From NCBI GenBank assembly GCA_014695325.1, contig JACJNZ010000077.1:24893-88892 (forward strand): a stretch of 64,000 nucleotides of DNA. The letters run 5' to 3'. Source of the stretch: Cyanobacteria bacterium FACHB-502 (lineage in GTDB: Bacteria > Cyanobacteriota > Cyanobacteriia > Elainellales > Elainellaceae). A model generated the notes under the pieces. That model was not told the origin of the DNA. It saw only the letters and a list, made by a program, of their open reading frames with translations, and did no database searches. This document shows, piece by piece, positions 9,392 through 19,648 of the stretch (positions are counted from its first letter, which is position 1; each line of letters starts with the position of its first letter). Made by a program: the position numbers and the translations under genes.

Positions 9392-10372
9392 TTGATACAC
9401 GCGACCCTACACCAACTCAAAGTCTTCGAGGCGACCGCCCGCCACGGTAGTTTTACTCGCGCCGCAGAAGAGTTGTTCCTGACACAGCCCACGGTTTCGA
9501 TGCAGGTCAAACAGCTTACCAAAGCCATTGGTCTACCGTTGTTTGAGCAGGTTGGTAAACGGCTGTACCTGACCGAGGCTGGGCGAGAACTGTTTGGAAC
9601 CTGCCAGGAAATTTTTCAGCGACTTGAGCAGCTTGAAATGACCGTTGCCAACCTCAAGGGCATGAAACAAGGACGCTTAAGGCTTGCAGTCATTACGACC
9701 ACCAAGTATTTTATGCCGCGCCTTTTGGGTCCGTTCTGCAAGGAGTATCCCGGCATTGATGTGTCGCTGACCGTTACTAACCACGAGCGCGTCATTGAGC
9801 GGCTTGCCAACAACCAGGATGATATCTACGTGATGAGTCAGGTTCCTGAGCATCTCGATATTAAAACTTATCCATTCCTGGACAATCCGCTCGTCGTCGT
9901 TGCGCCCCATGATCACCCGCTTGCGAAGGAAAAGCACATTTCGCTGAAGCGTTTGGTCGAAGAGCCGTTTATTATGCGGGAGCCAGGGTCGGGTACACGA
10001 GGCGCACTCCAGAAGCTGCTCGATGAACACAAGCTCTCGGTGAAAGTGCGGCTAGAGCTGGGTAGCAATGAAGCGATTAAGCAGGCGATCGCTGGAGGGC
10101 TGGGATTGTCGGTGCTGTCTCGCCATACGCTGGCGATGGATGCAACTGCAAACGAACTGGCGATTCTGGACGTAGAAGACTTCCCGATTCAGCGACAGTG
10201 GTATGTGGTTTATTTGGCAGGCAAGCAGCTCTCGGTTGTCGCCAACACGTTCCTGGAATACTTGCAGGATGCTGCCCAAAAGCTTTCCCATGCTTACATG
10301 GCTCTGCCCTGGCAAGACGGCAGTGAAGAAACCGGCGAAGCGCAACCAGAAGCAGAAGTTTTGCCCGTGTAA
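9392..10372 (+). CDS. LysR-type regulator of the CmpR/NdhR (CcmR) group
   Basis: The 326-residue protein has the winged HTH at residues 4-62 (LHQLKVFEATARHGSFTRAA, then FLTQPTVSMQVKQLTKAIG) and a substrate-binding effector domain from about residue 90. The sequence around RLRLAVITTTKYFMPRLLGP is characteristic of cyanobacterial CmpR/NdhR regulators of inorganic-carbon uptake and NDH-1 genes. It lies about 1.2 kb from ndhA, which may be coincidental. The start is TTG at 9392, with TAGGAGA eight bases upstream and no ATG in reach. CmpR versus NdhR cannot be settled here. Confidence 0.88.
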   Translation: MIHATLHQLKVFEATARHGSFTRAAEELFLTQPTVSMQVKQLTKAIGLPLFEQVGKRLYLTEAGRELFGTCQEIFQRLEQLEMTVANLKGMKQGRLRLAVITTTKYFMPRLLGPFCKEYPGIDVSLTVTNHERVIERLANNQDDIYVMSQVPEHLDIKTYPFLDNPLVVVAPHDHPLAKEKHISLKRLVEEPFIMREPGSGTRGALQKLLDEHKLSVKVRLELGSNEAIKQAIAGGLGLSVLSRHTLAMDATANELAILDVEDFPIQRQWYVVYLAGKQLSVVANTFLEYLQDAAQKLSHAYMALPWQDGSEETGEAQPEAEVLPV

Positions 10373-10448
10373 TCTTATCTTGTGAGGTTATCTGGTTTTA
10401 AGCGTGGCGATCGGCGCAAAAACAGGGCAATTCTCCAGTCATTTCATG

Positions 10449-10469
10449 GGGTGGGCATGGTGCCCACCC
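10449..10469. terminator. 9-bp stem, 3-nt loop hairpin between convergent genes
   Basis: GGGTGGGCA-TGG-TGCCCACCC forms a perfect stem-loop between the 3' ends of the LysR gene and coaBC. It could terminate both transcripts. It also resembles the short GC-rich palindromes scattered in cyanobacterial genomes. No T-run follows on either strand. Confidence 0.5.
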
Positions 10470-10486
10470 TGGCGATCGGGCAAACT

Positions 10487-11719
10487 CTAGCCTGATTCTC
10501 CCTCCACAAAGTCATACTGCACAAAATCATACAAAGCGTGAGCCATCTGTAGCTTGCTGCAAGGCTCCAAAATTTGCTTTCGTCCTGCTCGATCGAGAAA
10601 AACCGCCTGATTTCGATCGCTGCCAAAGCCGCTGTCCGTACGATCGACTGGATTAGCTGCAATCACGTCCAGGTTTTTGCGCTGAAGTTTTTCCAGGGCA
10701 GGCGGCAGGATATCTCCGGTTTGTGCCGCAAAGCCGATGAGCTTTTGGCGCGGCTGCTTACGCTGGCTCAACTCTGCCACGATATCAGGAACCGCAGCGA
10801 GCGGCAGGGTATCGGGAAGCGATCGTTTCGGTAATTTTTCCGGGTGAAATTCGGCAGGACGCACATCGGCAACGGCAGCAGACATGACAATCCAGTCGGC
10901 TTGGAGCATGAGCTGCTGCATTTCTCGCTGCATCTCGGCAGCACTTACAATCGGCACAAGTCGGGCTGTCTTAAGCGATGCAAGCAAATTTAGCTCGATC
11001 GGGGCATGAACCAGCATTACTGCTGCGCCTCGGTGCAGGGCTGCCAGTGCTAGGGCAACGCCCATCTTTCCCGTCGAGGGATTGCCAATAAAGCGCACCG
11101 GATCGAGGTATTCGCGGGTTCCGCCTGCGCTAATCAAAATTTGCTTGCCGCTCAGGTCGCGTTTGCCGCCTGTGACGAGCAGCGATTCTAAATAGGACAA
11201 AATTTCGGCGGGTTCTGCCATGCGCCCTTTCCCCACCCGATCGCACGCCAGGATTCCGGCAGTGGGGTCGATCGCGTGATAGCGCAAATCAGTTTGAAGC
11301 TGCTGCCAGTTGCGCTGCACGGCTTGCTGCTCCCACATATCGGTATTCATCGCCGGAGCTAGCAGCACCGGACAGGTCGAAGCCAGCACCGTATTGGTTA
11401 GCAAATTATCTGCCAAGCCATAAATCAGTTTGCCGAGCGTATTTGCCGTGAGCGGAGCCAGCAAAAACACGTCTGCCCATTCGCCTAGCTCAATATGCAG
11501 GGGACGGGGATGGGTCGGCTGCCAGAAATCTGCATCGGTGTAAGCCGGATGACGGGACAGGGTTGCAAGGGTGAGGGGTGAGATAAACTGCTGGGCGCGA
11601 TCGGTCAGAATTACGCGCACTTCTGCACCCGCTTTTGCCAGTGTCGAAACGACCTCGCACACTTTATAGGCAGCAATACCGCCACCCACGCCAATGAGAA
11701 TTCGGCGACCTTGAAGCAT
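10487..11719 (-). CDS. coaBC: Bifunctional phosphopantothenoylcysteine decarboxylase / phosphopantothenate-cysteine ligase
   Basis: The 410-residue Dfp protein catalyses two steps of coenzyme A synthesis. The N-terminal CoaC flavoprotein half shows [13 protein letters not shown], the [15 protein letters not shown] stretch with the active-site histidine, and [13 protein letters not shown] with the lid cysteine. The C-terminal CoaB half starts at [23 protein letters not shown] 11719 ([10 protein letters not shown]) is the conventional start; GTG 11734 would add five residues. panB, another pantothenate-pathway gene, is in this window but 46 kb away. Confidence 0.93.
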   Translation of the reverse strand: MLQGRRILIGVGGGIAAYKVCEVVSTLAKAGAEVRVILTDRAQQFISPLTLATLSRHPAYTDADFWQPTHPRPLHIELGEWADVFLLAPLTANTLGKLIYGLADNLLTNTVLASTCPVLLAPAMNTDMWEQQAVQRNWQQLQTDLRYHAIDPTAGILACDRVGKGRMAEPAEILSYLESLLVTGGKRDLSGKQILISAGGTREYLDPVRFIGNPSTGKMGVALALAALHRGAAVMLVHAPIELNLLASLKTARLVPIVSAAEMQREMQQLMLQADWIVMSAAVADVRPAEFHPEKLPKRSLPDTLPLAAVPDIVAELSQRKQPRQKLIGFAAQTGDILPPALEKLQRKNLDVIAANPVDRTDSGFGSDRNQAVFLDRAGRKQILEPCSKLQMAHALYDFVQYDFVEGESG

Positions 11720-11883
11720 TGTTAATCTCGCCACAAACCCTTGCAGGGGTGTTCAAAGGATATTAAATCTCCTATCATCGCCCCCTCAATCCTCCAGAAA
11801 TGGGGACTCTGAAAACCCAGAGGAAAGCCAGGTTTTCCCCATCATTGCAAAACCAGGGGGCGGCTCGGGGATGATGCCTTTTT

Positions 11884-12096
11884 CTAAGCTTCGTCGTATG
11901 CTTCCAGATCCAGCAAATACAAGTAGGGTTCGATCATTTCGGGACGCTGGAAGGCGATCGCTCTCAGCAAATGCCAGTCTTGCAGCCCTTCAAAGGGACT
12001 GGTGTATTCGTCCTGCTCCAGCCGGGTTGCCAGCGCAGCCAATTCCGTATCCGTAATCTTCTCGATTTCCTGACGCGAAAAGTGTAATGCTTTCAT
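11884..12096 (-). CDS. DUF2555 family small protein
   Basis: This is a 70-residue conserved cyanobacterial protein (MKALHFSRQEIEKIT...), ending with the family signature HLLRAIAFQRPEMIEPYLYL and then DLEAYDEA. No function is known. ATG 12096 is preferred because GGAGGGG sits five bases upstream; an upstream in-frame extension to 12159 lacks such a site. It lies between coaBC and the esterase gene on the same strand. Confidence 0.85.
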   Translation of the reverse strand: MKALHFSRQEIEKITDTELAALATRLEQDEYTSPFEGLQDWHLLRAIAFQRPEMIEPYLYLLDLEAYDEA

Positions 12097-12207
12097 CTGA
12101 CCCCTCCGAATTTCCGCATCTGTGCGGGTTGAAGTTGACGTGCGTATCCGCAAAGCCACAGACGCGACTTACCCCTATCCTACTCGCAGACCCCTCCTCC
12201 ATCGGGG

Positions 12208-12861
12208 CTATTCAAGCTTATCTTCTATAAAACTTTGCATCCGGCTTAAGACAGACATGGAAATTTCGTGTCCCATCGTGAGTTCTTCATACACAACCGG
12301 AAGTCCCAGCTCTGTCAGCCGATCGCGTGCCTGATGCGCTGCCCGTAAAGGAACCACCTGATCCGATCGTCCGTGCATTATCACCACCTGCGGCAGTTTA
12401 GCGGCATTAATCGGTTGGGGAAGGTCGATCGGCGCATGGAGATAGCCGCTCAAAATCATGATCGCTGCTAAAGGCAATTGCAGCCCAATATCTAGCGTCA
12501 TTGCGCCACCTTGAGAAAAACCTGCTAGCACCGTCCGGGAAAGGGGAACCCCGGTTTGAGATTCGAGCGATCGGAGCCAATCAGTCAACTGCTGACGGCT
12601 GGCTTGTAGCTCCGCATTCTTTGCAAAATCAGAGCTGCTAGCAAAGGAGTAGTTCGCCGGAAAGTTATACCAGACGCGCCCCGCACCGCCATACGGAAAG
12701 GGAAACGGCGCATCGGGAAAGGCAAACTGATAGTTTGGCAAATTCAAATAAGCGGCAACGGCTGCTACATCCTGACCACTTGCGCCCCATCCGTGCAGCC
12801 CGACGAGTAATCCTTTTGCAGGTTCTCGTTTTGCCGGAACCAAAATTGCTTGCAGCGTCAT
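12208..12861 (-). CDS. Alpha/beta hydrolase, carboxylesterase/phospholipase family
   Basis: The 217-residue protein carries the nucleophile elbow VLAGFSQGGAMTLDIG, the oxyanion segment LVGLHGWGASGQD, an aspartate in HGRSDQVVPL and a late histidine in TMGHEIS. It therefore has a complete Ser-Asp-His triad. This is the acyl-protein-thioesterase-like carboxylesterase family (abhydrolase_2). There is no signal peptide, so it is probably cytoplasmic. The substrate is unknown. Confidence 0.87.
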   Translation of the reverse strand: MTLQAILVPAKREPAKGLLVGLHGWGASGQDVAAVAAYLNLPNYQFAFPDAPFPFPYGGAGRVWYNFPANYSFASSSDFAKNAELQASRQQLTDWLRSLESQTGVPLSRTVLAGFSQGGAMTLDIGLQLPLAAIMILSGYLHAPIDLPQPINAAKLPQVVIMHGRSDQVVPLRAAHQARDRLTELGLPVVYEELTMGHEISMSVLSRMQSFIEDKLE

Positions 12862-13159
12862 CCTGTTTATGCGGTAAAGGTTTATCTTATGCGGTGAAAG
12901 TTTATCAAAAAAAGCGTGGATGGGGGATGGGGAAAAGGGGAGATGAGGGATTAGGTGGCATCGGCGCGCTTCGCAAACGCAAGTCTCAGCAAGAAGCCGT
13001 AACGAAATACAACCAGCCCCCTAACCCAAATCACTGCCCTAACCCATAAACCCTTCAACTCCAACCCCCACTCATCCACTCCGCCACCCCTCAATTCATC
13101 TACCCTTCCCTCCACCTCCGTACTATTCTGAATAAGGCGATCGATAAAGAGTAGAAGTC

Positions 13160-14716
13160 ATGGCACGGTTTGCATTGCTGAGCGTTTCGGACAAATCAGG
13201 GTTGGTGGATCTGGCTCGATCGCTTGTCGAAGAATTTGAATTCAGCATTATCAGCAGTGGTGGCACGGCGCAAACGCTGAAGGATGCGGGAATTCCCGTG
13301 ACGAAAGTTTCAGACTACACAGGGTCGCCAGAGATTTTGGGCGGACGGGTAAAAACGCTGCATCCCCGCATTCACGGAGGCATTTTGGCGCGGCGCGATG
13401 TGCCTCAGGATGTCACCGATCTGGCAGCAAATGGGATTAATCCGATCGATCTCATCGTCGTCAACCTGTATCCGTTTCAGCAGACGATCGCGAAACCGGG
13501 CGTAACCTTATCGGAGGCGATCGAGCAAATTGACATTGGCGGTCCGGCGATGGTGCGAGCCTCAGCGAAAAACTTTGCCCATGTGACGATTCTCTGCAAT
13601 CCCAATCAGTACGGCGATTATCTAGAGGAACTGCGGCAGAACGGCACTCCGTCGATCGCGTTTCGGCAGAGCTGTGCGCTGCAGGCGTTTGAGCATACCT
13701 CAGCATACGATCGGGCGATCGCAGATTACTTGAGTCAGCAGAGCCAGCAAGAAGAAGCTCCGTCTGCCAGTTTGCCTAACCTATTCAGCCTCAACGGACA
13801 GAAAGTGCAGGAATTGCGCTACGGCGAGAATCCGCATCAGCCTGCGGCGTGGTATCAGACTGGGGGAAGTGCGAGCGGCTGGGCAGCGGCGGAGAAGTTA
13901 CAGGGCAAGGAGCTGAGCTATAACAATCTGGTCGATCTGGAAGCAGCGCGGCGGATTGTGGCAGAGTTTCCCGATTCGGAAGCGGCGGCAGTAATTATCA
14001 AACACACCAATCCCTGTGGCGTGGCGTTAGGCGGTTCGCTGGTAGAGGCTTACACAAAAGCATTTAACGCCGATTCGACTTCTGCATTTGGCGGCATTGT
14101 GGCTCTAAATCGATCGATCGACGGAGCCACCGCAAACGAACTTAAGAAGACTTTCCTCGAATGTATTGTGGCTCCAGGCTGTGATGCAGAAGCGGCAGAG
14201 ATTTTGGCAACCAAGTCAAATCTGCGGGTGTTGGTGCTGCCGGATTTGAGCCGGGGTGAAAAGGAACTGGTGCGTCAGATTGCAGGTGGATTTCTGGTAC
14301 AAACGGCAGACGATCAAATTGCCAATCCTGCCGACTGGAAAATTGTTACCGATCGCCAGCCCACCGAGTCGCAGCTTGCCGAGCTATTGTTTGCCTGGAA
14401 GGTTTGTAAGCACGTTAAATCAAACGCCATTGTGATCACCCACGATCGCACTACGCTTGGAGTCGGCGCAGGACAAATGAATCGCGTTGGGTCGGTGAAA
14501 ATTGCGCTGGAGCAGGCAGCAGACAAAACCAAAGGCGCAGTGCTGGCTAGCGATGGCTTCTTCCCGTTTGATGACTCGGTGCGAACGGCAGCGGCAGCAG
14601 GCATTGAGGCGATCGTTCAACCAGGGGGCAGTATGCGCGATGCAGATTCGATCGCAGCAGCAAATGAATTGGGCATTGTTATGGTGTTGACGGGAATGAG
14701 ACACTTCTTGCACTAA
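13160..14716 (+). CDS. purH: Bifunctional AICAR transformylase / IMP cyclohydrolase
   Basis: The 518-residue protein performs the last two steps of de novo purine synthesis. The N-terminal MGS-like cyclohydrolase domain (LLSVSDKSGLVDLARSL, GGRVKTLHPRIHGGIL) is followed by the transformylase domain (LRYGENPHQPAAWY, IIKHTNPCGVALG, STSAFGGIVALN). Length and motif order match the family. The 2OG-Fe(II) oxygenase gene starts 11 bp after the stop, so the two are probably co-transcribed. The 298 bp before the start hold nothing I recognise. Confidence 0.97.
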   Translation: MARFALLSVSDKSGLVDLARSLVEEFEFSIISSGGTAQTLKDAGIPVTKVSDYTGSPEILGGRVKTLHPRIHGGILARRDVPQDVTDLAANGINPIDLIVVNLYPFQQTIAKPGVTLSEAIEQIDIGGPAMVRASAKNFAHVTILCNPNQYGDYLEELRQNGTPSIAFRQSCALQAFEHTSAYDRAIADYLSQQSQQEEAPSASLPNLFSLNGQKVQELRYGENPHQPAAWYQTGGSASGWAAAEKLQGKELSYNNLVDLEAARRIVAEFPDSEAAAVIIKHTNPCGVALGGSLVEAYTKAFNADSTSAFGGIVALNRSIDGATANELKKTFLECIVAPGCDAEAAEILATKSNLRVLVLPDLSRGEKELVRQIAGGFLVQTADDQIANPADWKIVTDRQPTESQLAELLFAWKVCKHVKSNAIVITHDRTTLGVGAGQMNRVGSVKIALEQAADKTKGAVLASDGFFPFDDSVRTAAAAGIEAIVQPGGSMRDADSIAAANELGIVMVLTGMRHFLH

Positions 14717-14727
14717 GGTTACGCGCT

Positions 14728-15612
14728 ATGCCAGAATTTCAGGATTTGCCGGAAATCGTCAAAGTCACGCTGCTTCTGTCAGGAGGGCAGCAGTACCAGG
14801 TCGCCATTCAGTCTGAGAATCCTTTGCTGGAGCAATTGTTTGAAGTGCTGGCAGATTGGGAAGGCAAGCGGGTGCGGCGGCTGTTTCAGGTCCCGCTCAA
14901 TCAGGGACAGGCAGTGTTGGCGTTTCCGTGCGATCGACTGGTGGGCATGGTGACCGAGCCGCCGATCGTGATGCAAACCCAGAGCGTGACCCCTGTTCCG
15001 GCTGGCATTCCGCGCTTTTCAGATGGCGTTTTACCGTCCGAGTCCGTTCAGGTTGATGACTTCCTTTCGCCAGAAGAACATCAGATGCTGCTCAATTACG
15101 TTCTGGAGCGCGAAGCAGAATTTGTAAGCACCACGACTTCAACCGGAGATGAAAGTTATCGCCAGTCGGTTGTGCTGTACGATTTCCCTGAAGTTCACAG
15201 TTTCATCACCGATCGCATTCGCTCGATCGTTCCCGATGTCATCAAAGCACTCGGTCTTCCACCATTCACCGCTCAGGATATCGAAGCGCAAATTACCGGA
15301 CACAATGACGGCAATTATTACCGCATCCACAACGACAATGGCAGTCCTGACACTGCTACCCGCGAACTCACCTATGTCTACTATTTCTATCGTCAACCCA
15401 AGGCTTTTTCCGGCGGAGAGCTATTAATTTACGATAGCCGCATCGAAGATAATTTCTTTGTCCAGGCTGACACCTTCCAGACGATCGATCCCAGGAATAA
15501 CAGCATCGTTCTGTTCCTCAGCCGCTATATGCACGAAGTGTTGCCTGTGCGCTGTCCTTCGCGATCGTTTGCGGATAGTCGATTCACGGTAAACGGCTGG
15601 ATTCGTCGGTAG
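14728..15612 (+). CDS. 2-oxoglutarate/Fe(II)-dependent oxygenase (prolyl-4-hydroxylase-like)
   Basis: The C-terminal half of this 294-residue protein is a P4Hc/2OG-FeII_Oxy domain. Iron ligands are His201 and Asp203 (YRIHNDNGS) and His269 (RYMHEVLPV), and an arginine in SFADSRFTVNGWIR would bind 2-oxoglutarate. SGGELLIYD is the usual strand before the distal histidine. The first 100 residues form a separate domain I do not recognise. The gene is tightly linked to purH, with no obvious functional reason. The substrate could be a protein prolyl group or a small molecule. Confidence 0.85.
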   Translation: MPEFQDLPEIVKVTLLLSGGQQYQVAIQSENPLLEQLFEVLADWEGKRVRRLFQVPLNQGQAVLAFPCDRLVGMVTEPPIVMQTQSVTPVPAGIPRFSDGVLPSESVQVDDFLSPEEHQMLLNYVLEREAEFVSTTTSTGDESYRQSVVLYDFPEVHSFITDRIRSIVPDVIKALGLPPFTAQDIEAQITGHNDGNYYRIHNDNGSPDTATRELTYVYYFYRQPKAFSGGELLIYDSRIEDNFFVQADTFQTIDPRNNSIVLFLSRYMHEVLPVRCPSRSFADSRFTVNGWIRR

Positions 15613-15644
15613 AATTTGCTGAACCACATCCATAGACCCGCATC

Positions 15645-16292
15645 CTAAATCGATCGCAGTTCCGCAAACAATCGCGCTACTTTTTGCAAATCCTTCTGAC
15701 CGGGAGAATGCTCAAGACCGCTCGATAAATCGATTCCGTCTGGACGGGTGAGCCGCAGTGCATCGCGCACGTTATCGGGGGTGAGTCCGCCCGCAAGGAG
15801 CCAATTGCACATCGGACGGAAGGTTTGCAGGGTTGACCAATCGATCGTTTGACCTGTGCCGCCCAGCATTCCTGGATGGTAGGCATCGAGCAGGAGCGTT
15901 TCGACACAGGTTTGATAAGCTTCTGCCTGTTCCAGGTCTGCTTCTGTGCGAATTCGTAGTGCCTTGATTAGCTCGATTATCCCAAATTTGTTTTTGCAGG
16001 CATCGCGCAACCGATGACAAAATTCGGGCGATTCGCTGCTGTGAAGCTGTACCACGTTAAGCCGCCCGATCGCCACCACTTGCAGAATTTCTTCGATCGA
16101 CGCATTGGCAAAGACCCCAACGCGATCGACTGTGCAGCCTTCAGGCAAATCATCGACCACAGCGCGAATCTGTTCCGGCGTGACGTAGCGCGGAGACTGC
16201 TGCACACAGATAAACCCGATCGCCGTTGCTCCCATTTGAGCGATTGATCTTCCTTGTTCCGGGTCAGTAATTCCGCAAATTTTGACGCGCAT
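15645..16292 (-). CDS. trpF: Phosphoribosylanthranilate isomerase
   Basis: The 215-residue TIM-barrel enzyme catalyses the Amadori rearrangement of phosphoribosylanthranilate in tryptophan synthesis. The catalytic cysteine is in MRVKICGIT, the general acid aspartate in [16 protein letters not shown], and the phosphate loop in [12 protein letters not shown] and GIDLSSGLE. No other trp gene is nearby, as is usual in cyanobacteria. It converges with the oxygenase gene and lies just downstream of the peptidase gene on the same strand. Confidence 0.95.
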   Translation of the reverse strand: MRVKICGITDPEQGRSIAQMGATAIGFICVQQSPRYVTPEQIRAVVDDLPEGCTVDRVGVFANASIEEILQVVAIGRLNVVQLHSSESPEFCHRLRDACKNKFGIIELIKALRIRTEADLEQAEAYQTCVETLLLDAYHPGMLGGTGQTIDWSTLQTFRPMCNWLLAGGLTPDNVRDALRLTRPDGIDLSSGLEHSPGQKDLQKVARLFAELRSI

Positions 16293-16318
16293 AATTTCTA
16301 GAATTTCTAGAGTCTTGA

Positions 16319-18241
16319 TTATAAATTCTCGATCGCCACAGGTTCGATCGTCTCCGCCAGGTCAAAGCCAAACACCCGCGAATAAAAATACAGTTCGCCG
16401 TCGAGGGCACGTCGGATATTTTCGGCTTTACGGAAGCCGTGCTGCTCGCCCTCAAACAGGACATACGCCACGGGTAGCCCTTTTGCCTTCAGTGCGTCCA
16501 CCATCATTTCTGCTTGGTTGGGCGGCACGATTTTGTCTTCATTGCCCTGGAAAAAGATTACAGGACAGGAGAGGCGATCGACGGCGTAAATGGGCGATCG
16601 TTCGTGGTAGAGGGCAACTTCTTCTGGGTATTTGCCGATCAAACCGTCCAGATAGCGCGACTCAAATTTATGCGTATCTTTTGCCAACGCTTCCAGATCG
16701 CTCACGCCGTAGTGACTTGCTCCCGCCCGGAAGGTGCTGTGAAATGTGAGAGCTGCCAGCGTTGTATAACCGCCCGCACTGCCGCCATCGATACAGAGCC
16801 GATCGCCATCCACCAAGCCCTGATCCACCAGATACTTCGCGCCGTTGATGCAGTCTTCCACATCGACAATGCCCCATCTGCCCTTCAGCCGTTCCCGATA
16901 CTCGCGTCCGTATCCGGTACTGCCGCCGTAGTTCACATCTAGAATGGCAATGCCGCGACTCGTCCAATATTGAATGCCGGGGCTAAAACTAGCAGAAGTT
17001 GCTGCCGTGGGACCACCGTGGATCTTGACCAGCAGCGGCGGTCGTTCTCCATTGGGAGTCTGGAAGTCTTTGTTTTGCGGCGGATAAAAGAAAGCAAACG
17101 CTGTCTTTCCTTCTGCCGTGGGAAACTCGATCGCTTGAGGCACAGAAATATAGCCCGGATCAATCTCCAAAGAACTCGATCGCCGCAGTTCTACCGTTTC
17201 CCCTGTCGCTAAATTTAATCGGACGATCGCGCTGGGAGCCGCTGCACTGCCGCCCACAAACGCCACAAACCCATCCCCTACCTGCAAACCACCCAGACTG
17301 GAATAGGGAATTGGAATTTCTGTGAGTTCAAACGAGGCGGTATCGATCTGTGCCAAATGCTGAATGCCCGATTCTACATAGGTACAAACGAGGCGATCGG
17401 CGGAGGCAAAACCATAGTTCGTCATGCGAAACACCCACAGGGGCTGCCCAAACTCCGCCGCCTTCGGACAAATGGGCTGAACTTCTCCCCCCCGCCAACA
17501 ATACAGATTCCACCAGTTCGATCGATCGCTGACAAAATACAGCGTCCCGTCCGGCGACCATTCTGGCTGAAAAATTGATTCCGTTTCTCCCCCCGCGATA
17601 AGCTGCGCCTCGCCCAATGACCCATCCTGGCGAACCTCTGCCACCCAAAGCTGCGTCCCATCCCACGGCATATTCGGGTGATTCCAGCTGAGCCATGCCA
17701 GCCGATCGCCTTTTGGACTGAGACGCGGAGCCGCATAAAAATCTGACCCTGAAACGAGAACAGTCTGCGGATTGGAAGACGCTAAGCTGATGGCAGCGAT
17801 CGTATTTATCGGCTCATGTCCACCCCCCGTATGGTCTTCGCGCACACAGATCAGGCGATTTCGGACGCGATCGATCACCGCATCGGCATAGCGCAAATCG
17901 GCTTCGGGCGTGATTGGTTCTGCCGCCTGACCCGGTGACTGACGATAAAGCCGCTGATCGACAAAATTCGAGAAATAAACAGTGCTATCCGCCACAATAT
18001 ACGCCCCGCCGCCATACTCATGCACCCGCGTCCGCGCATTCAAGGGCATGGGGAGGAGATCGATCGCCTCTCCAGAGGGCTTTCTTTGAACGATCGCATT
18101 GCGTCCGCTTTCGGTCGGTCGTCCCTCGCTCCAGTAAATGTCCTGTCCATCCAGGCGAATTTCACCCAGGCGCAAACTTCCCGCCACAATCAACTCTGAT
18201 GTAATCGGGGATTTCCAAGAACCGTAGGGGGCAACTGGCAT
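16319..18241 (-). CDS. S9 family (prolyl oligopeptidase-like) serine peptidase
   Basis: The 640-residue protein has an N-terminal beta-propeller built of WD-like blades ([40 protein letters not shown]) and a C-terminal alpha/beta hydrolase domain from about residue 390. The triad is visible: Ser in [13 protein letters not shown], Asp in [11 protein letters not shown], His in [12 protein letters not shown]. It resembles dipeptidyl aminopeptidase/acylaminoacyl peptidases. It has no signal peptide, so a cytoplasmic peptide-trimming role is likely. Confidence 0.92.
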   Translation of the reverse strand: MPVAPYGSWKSPITSELIVAGSLRLGEIRLDGQDIYWSEGRPTESGRNAIVQRKPSGEAIDLLPMPLNARTRVHEYGGGAYIVADSTVYFSNFVDQRLYRQSPGQAAEPITPEADLRYADAVIDRVRNRLICVREDHTGGGHEPINTIAAISLASSNPQTVLVSGSDFYAAPRLSPKGDRLAWLSWNHPNMPWDGTQLWVAEVRQDGSLGEAQLIAGGETESIFQPEWSPDGTLYFVSDRSNWWNLYCWRGGEVQPICPKAAEFGQPLWVFRMTNYGFASADRLVCTYVESGIQHLAQIDTASFELTEIPIPYSSLGGLQVGDGFVAFVGGSAAAPSAIVRLNLATGETVELRRSSSLEIDPGYISVPQAIEFPTAEGKTAFAFFYPPQNKDFQTPNGERPPLLVKIHGGPTAATSASFSPGIQYWTSRGIAILDVNYGGSTGYGREYRERLKGRWGIVDVEDCINGAKYLVDQGLVDGDRLCIDGGSAGGYTTLAALTFHSTFRAGASHYGVSDLEALAKDTHKFESRYLDGLIGKYPEEVALYHERSPIYAVDRLSCPVIFFQGNEDKIVPPNQAEMMVDALKAKGLPVAYVLFEGEQHGFRKAENIRRALDGELYFYSRVFGFDLAETIEPVAIENL

Positions 18242-18275
18242 AGCTCTGCTTTCGATCGCTCAACGCTCTTCATTG

Positions 18276-18320
18276 TACGGTGCAGAACTATACGGCGCAG
18301 AACTGTATGGCGCGGAATTG
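18276..18320. repeat. 15-bp tandem repeat, three copies
   Basis: TACGGTGCAGAACTA, TACGGCGCAGAACTG and TATGGCGCGGAATTG lie head to tail between the divergent peptidase promoter and the kinase 3' end. A degenerate fourth unit (CACGATGTGGAATGT) follows. Read on the + strand they encode Y-G-A-E-L three times, the same periodicity as pentapeptide repeats. No credible gene surrounds them. Confidence 0.75.
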
Positions 18321-18446
18321 CACGATGTGGAATGTGGCGATGCGGCGCAGTTCTCTGACAGAGGAATTTGTCTATGGTGTGTACACGAGTTAATCCTGCC
18401 GGTGTTCCGGGTTTTGCAGCCCCTTCAATCCTGCGCCAATTCCCTC

Positions 18447-19523
18447 TTAGTAAATCACCATCTCCGATCGTTTTCGCTGCCGTTCAGCTGCCAGTCTACG
18501 TTTGCGCCAGCGTCGGATCGCAATTGCGGTTCGCACGATCGGGGAAAGATAGCTGCCATGCAATAAGTCTTCATCCTCGATCGTTCCCAAGGGATGATTG
18601 CTCATGCAGGACGCCAAACTGTCAAGATACGGTTCTAGCTCGATCGCTCGCAGCACGTCCTCTGCCGACTGATAGCGATCGCGGGGCGACACCTTCAGCA
18701 TTTTGTCCAGCACTTTGGCAAAATAGTCGCTCACCTGCACAGCATCCTGCCACTTCACTTCCCCAGTTTCGATGTCATAGTCAAACTCCATCGGCGGCTT
18801 TCCAGTCAGCAGGTAAAGGCAGGTAACACCGATCGCAAAAATGTCACTGGCGTAGGTTGATCGCAGAGAGAGCTGCTCCGGCGGAGCAAAGCCCAGCGTG
18901 CCGACAAAGTGGGTTGTTGCCCCTTTATGAGTCATTTCATCGACCTTGATGAACTGTTCTTTCACAGCTCCAAAGTCGATCAGCACCAGCCTGCCGTCAT
19001 CCTGACAGCGAATAATATTAGGTGGCTTAATGTCGCGGTGAATCACCTGCTGCTGATGGATGTAGCTCAGCACGGGCAATAGCTCCCGCAGAAAAGTTTT
19101 AACTTCTGCTTCTGAAAAAACGCCCCGCAGTTTAACTTCTTTTGCCAGGGTGCGACCGCGCACATATTCCTGCACGAGATAAAACTCGCCATTCAGCTCA
19201 AAGTAGTCGAGCAAGCAGGGGATCTGGGCATGACTTCCGAGCTGGCTGAGCGTTTTTGCTTCCCGTTCAAACCGCTGGCAGGCGCGCTGCAACACGATCG
19301 GGTTAGCAACCTTGGGGCAGAGCTGCTTAATCACGCAAAGGGGATGATGGGGCAGCAAAACATCCCTTGCCAGAAAAGTCACCCCAAAGCCACCCCGACC
19401 CAGTGCCCGCACAATCTGATATCGATCGCGAAATCGCGTTTCAGAACCACAGAGCTGATTGAGTTGACTTGGCTGAGGCGAGCCAGAACGCAGATCATTG
19501 ATAGGGGGAGTTGAAGCATCCAT
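18447..19523 (-). CDS. Hanks-type serine/threonine protein kinase
   Basis: The 358-residue protein is almost entirely a kinase domain: glycine loop LGRGGFGVTFLARD, lysine in CVIKQL, catalytic loop VIHRDIKPPNII, magnesium motif LIDFGAVKEQ, and GTLGFAPPEQ in the P+1 region. It is the short Spk-like type common in cyanobacteria. The C-terminal tail is basic (RRWRKRRLAAERQRKRS), with no transmembrane segment and no WD40 or TPR sensor. The substrate is unknown. Confidence 0.93.
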   Translation of the reverse strand: MDASTPPINDLRSGSPQPSQLNQLCGSETRFRDRYQIVRALGRGGFGVTFLARDVLLPHHPLCVIKQLCPKVANPIVLQRACQRFEREAKTLSQLGSHAQIPCLLDYFELNGEFYLVQEYVRGRTLAKEVKLRGVFSEAEVKTFLRELLPVLSYIHQQQVIHRDIKPPNIIRCQDDGRLVLIDFGAVKEQFIKVDEMTHKGATTHFVGTLGFAPPEQLSLRSTYASDIFAIGVTCLYLLTGKPPMEFDYDIETGEVKWQDAVQVSDYFAKVLDKMLKVSPRDRYQSAEDVLRAIELEPYLDSLASCMSNHPLGTIEDEDLLHGSYLSPIVRTAIAIRRWRKRRLAAERQRKRSEMVIY

Positions 19524-19648
19524 GCACTTGTGCGGCTGTCACTCGGCTTATCCGTATTGTCCCGTCTTCCTAGGGACTATAGCATCCGTAGCCCTATTGA
19601 CTTCATAAAGACAACATGAACCCTGAGGCGAGTTTTTATTTTTTAGTG

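Noticed and set aside
12735..13049. 104-codon frame in the gap before purH
   Set aside because: It overlaps the esterase gene antisense, and the remaining part is G-rich low-complexity sequence.
18273..18566. Reading frame starting with the Y-G-A-E-L repeat
   Set aside because: Only three repeats, then sequence without domain character; it overlaps the kinase gene on the other strand. I keep the DNA repeat and not a gene.
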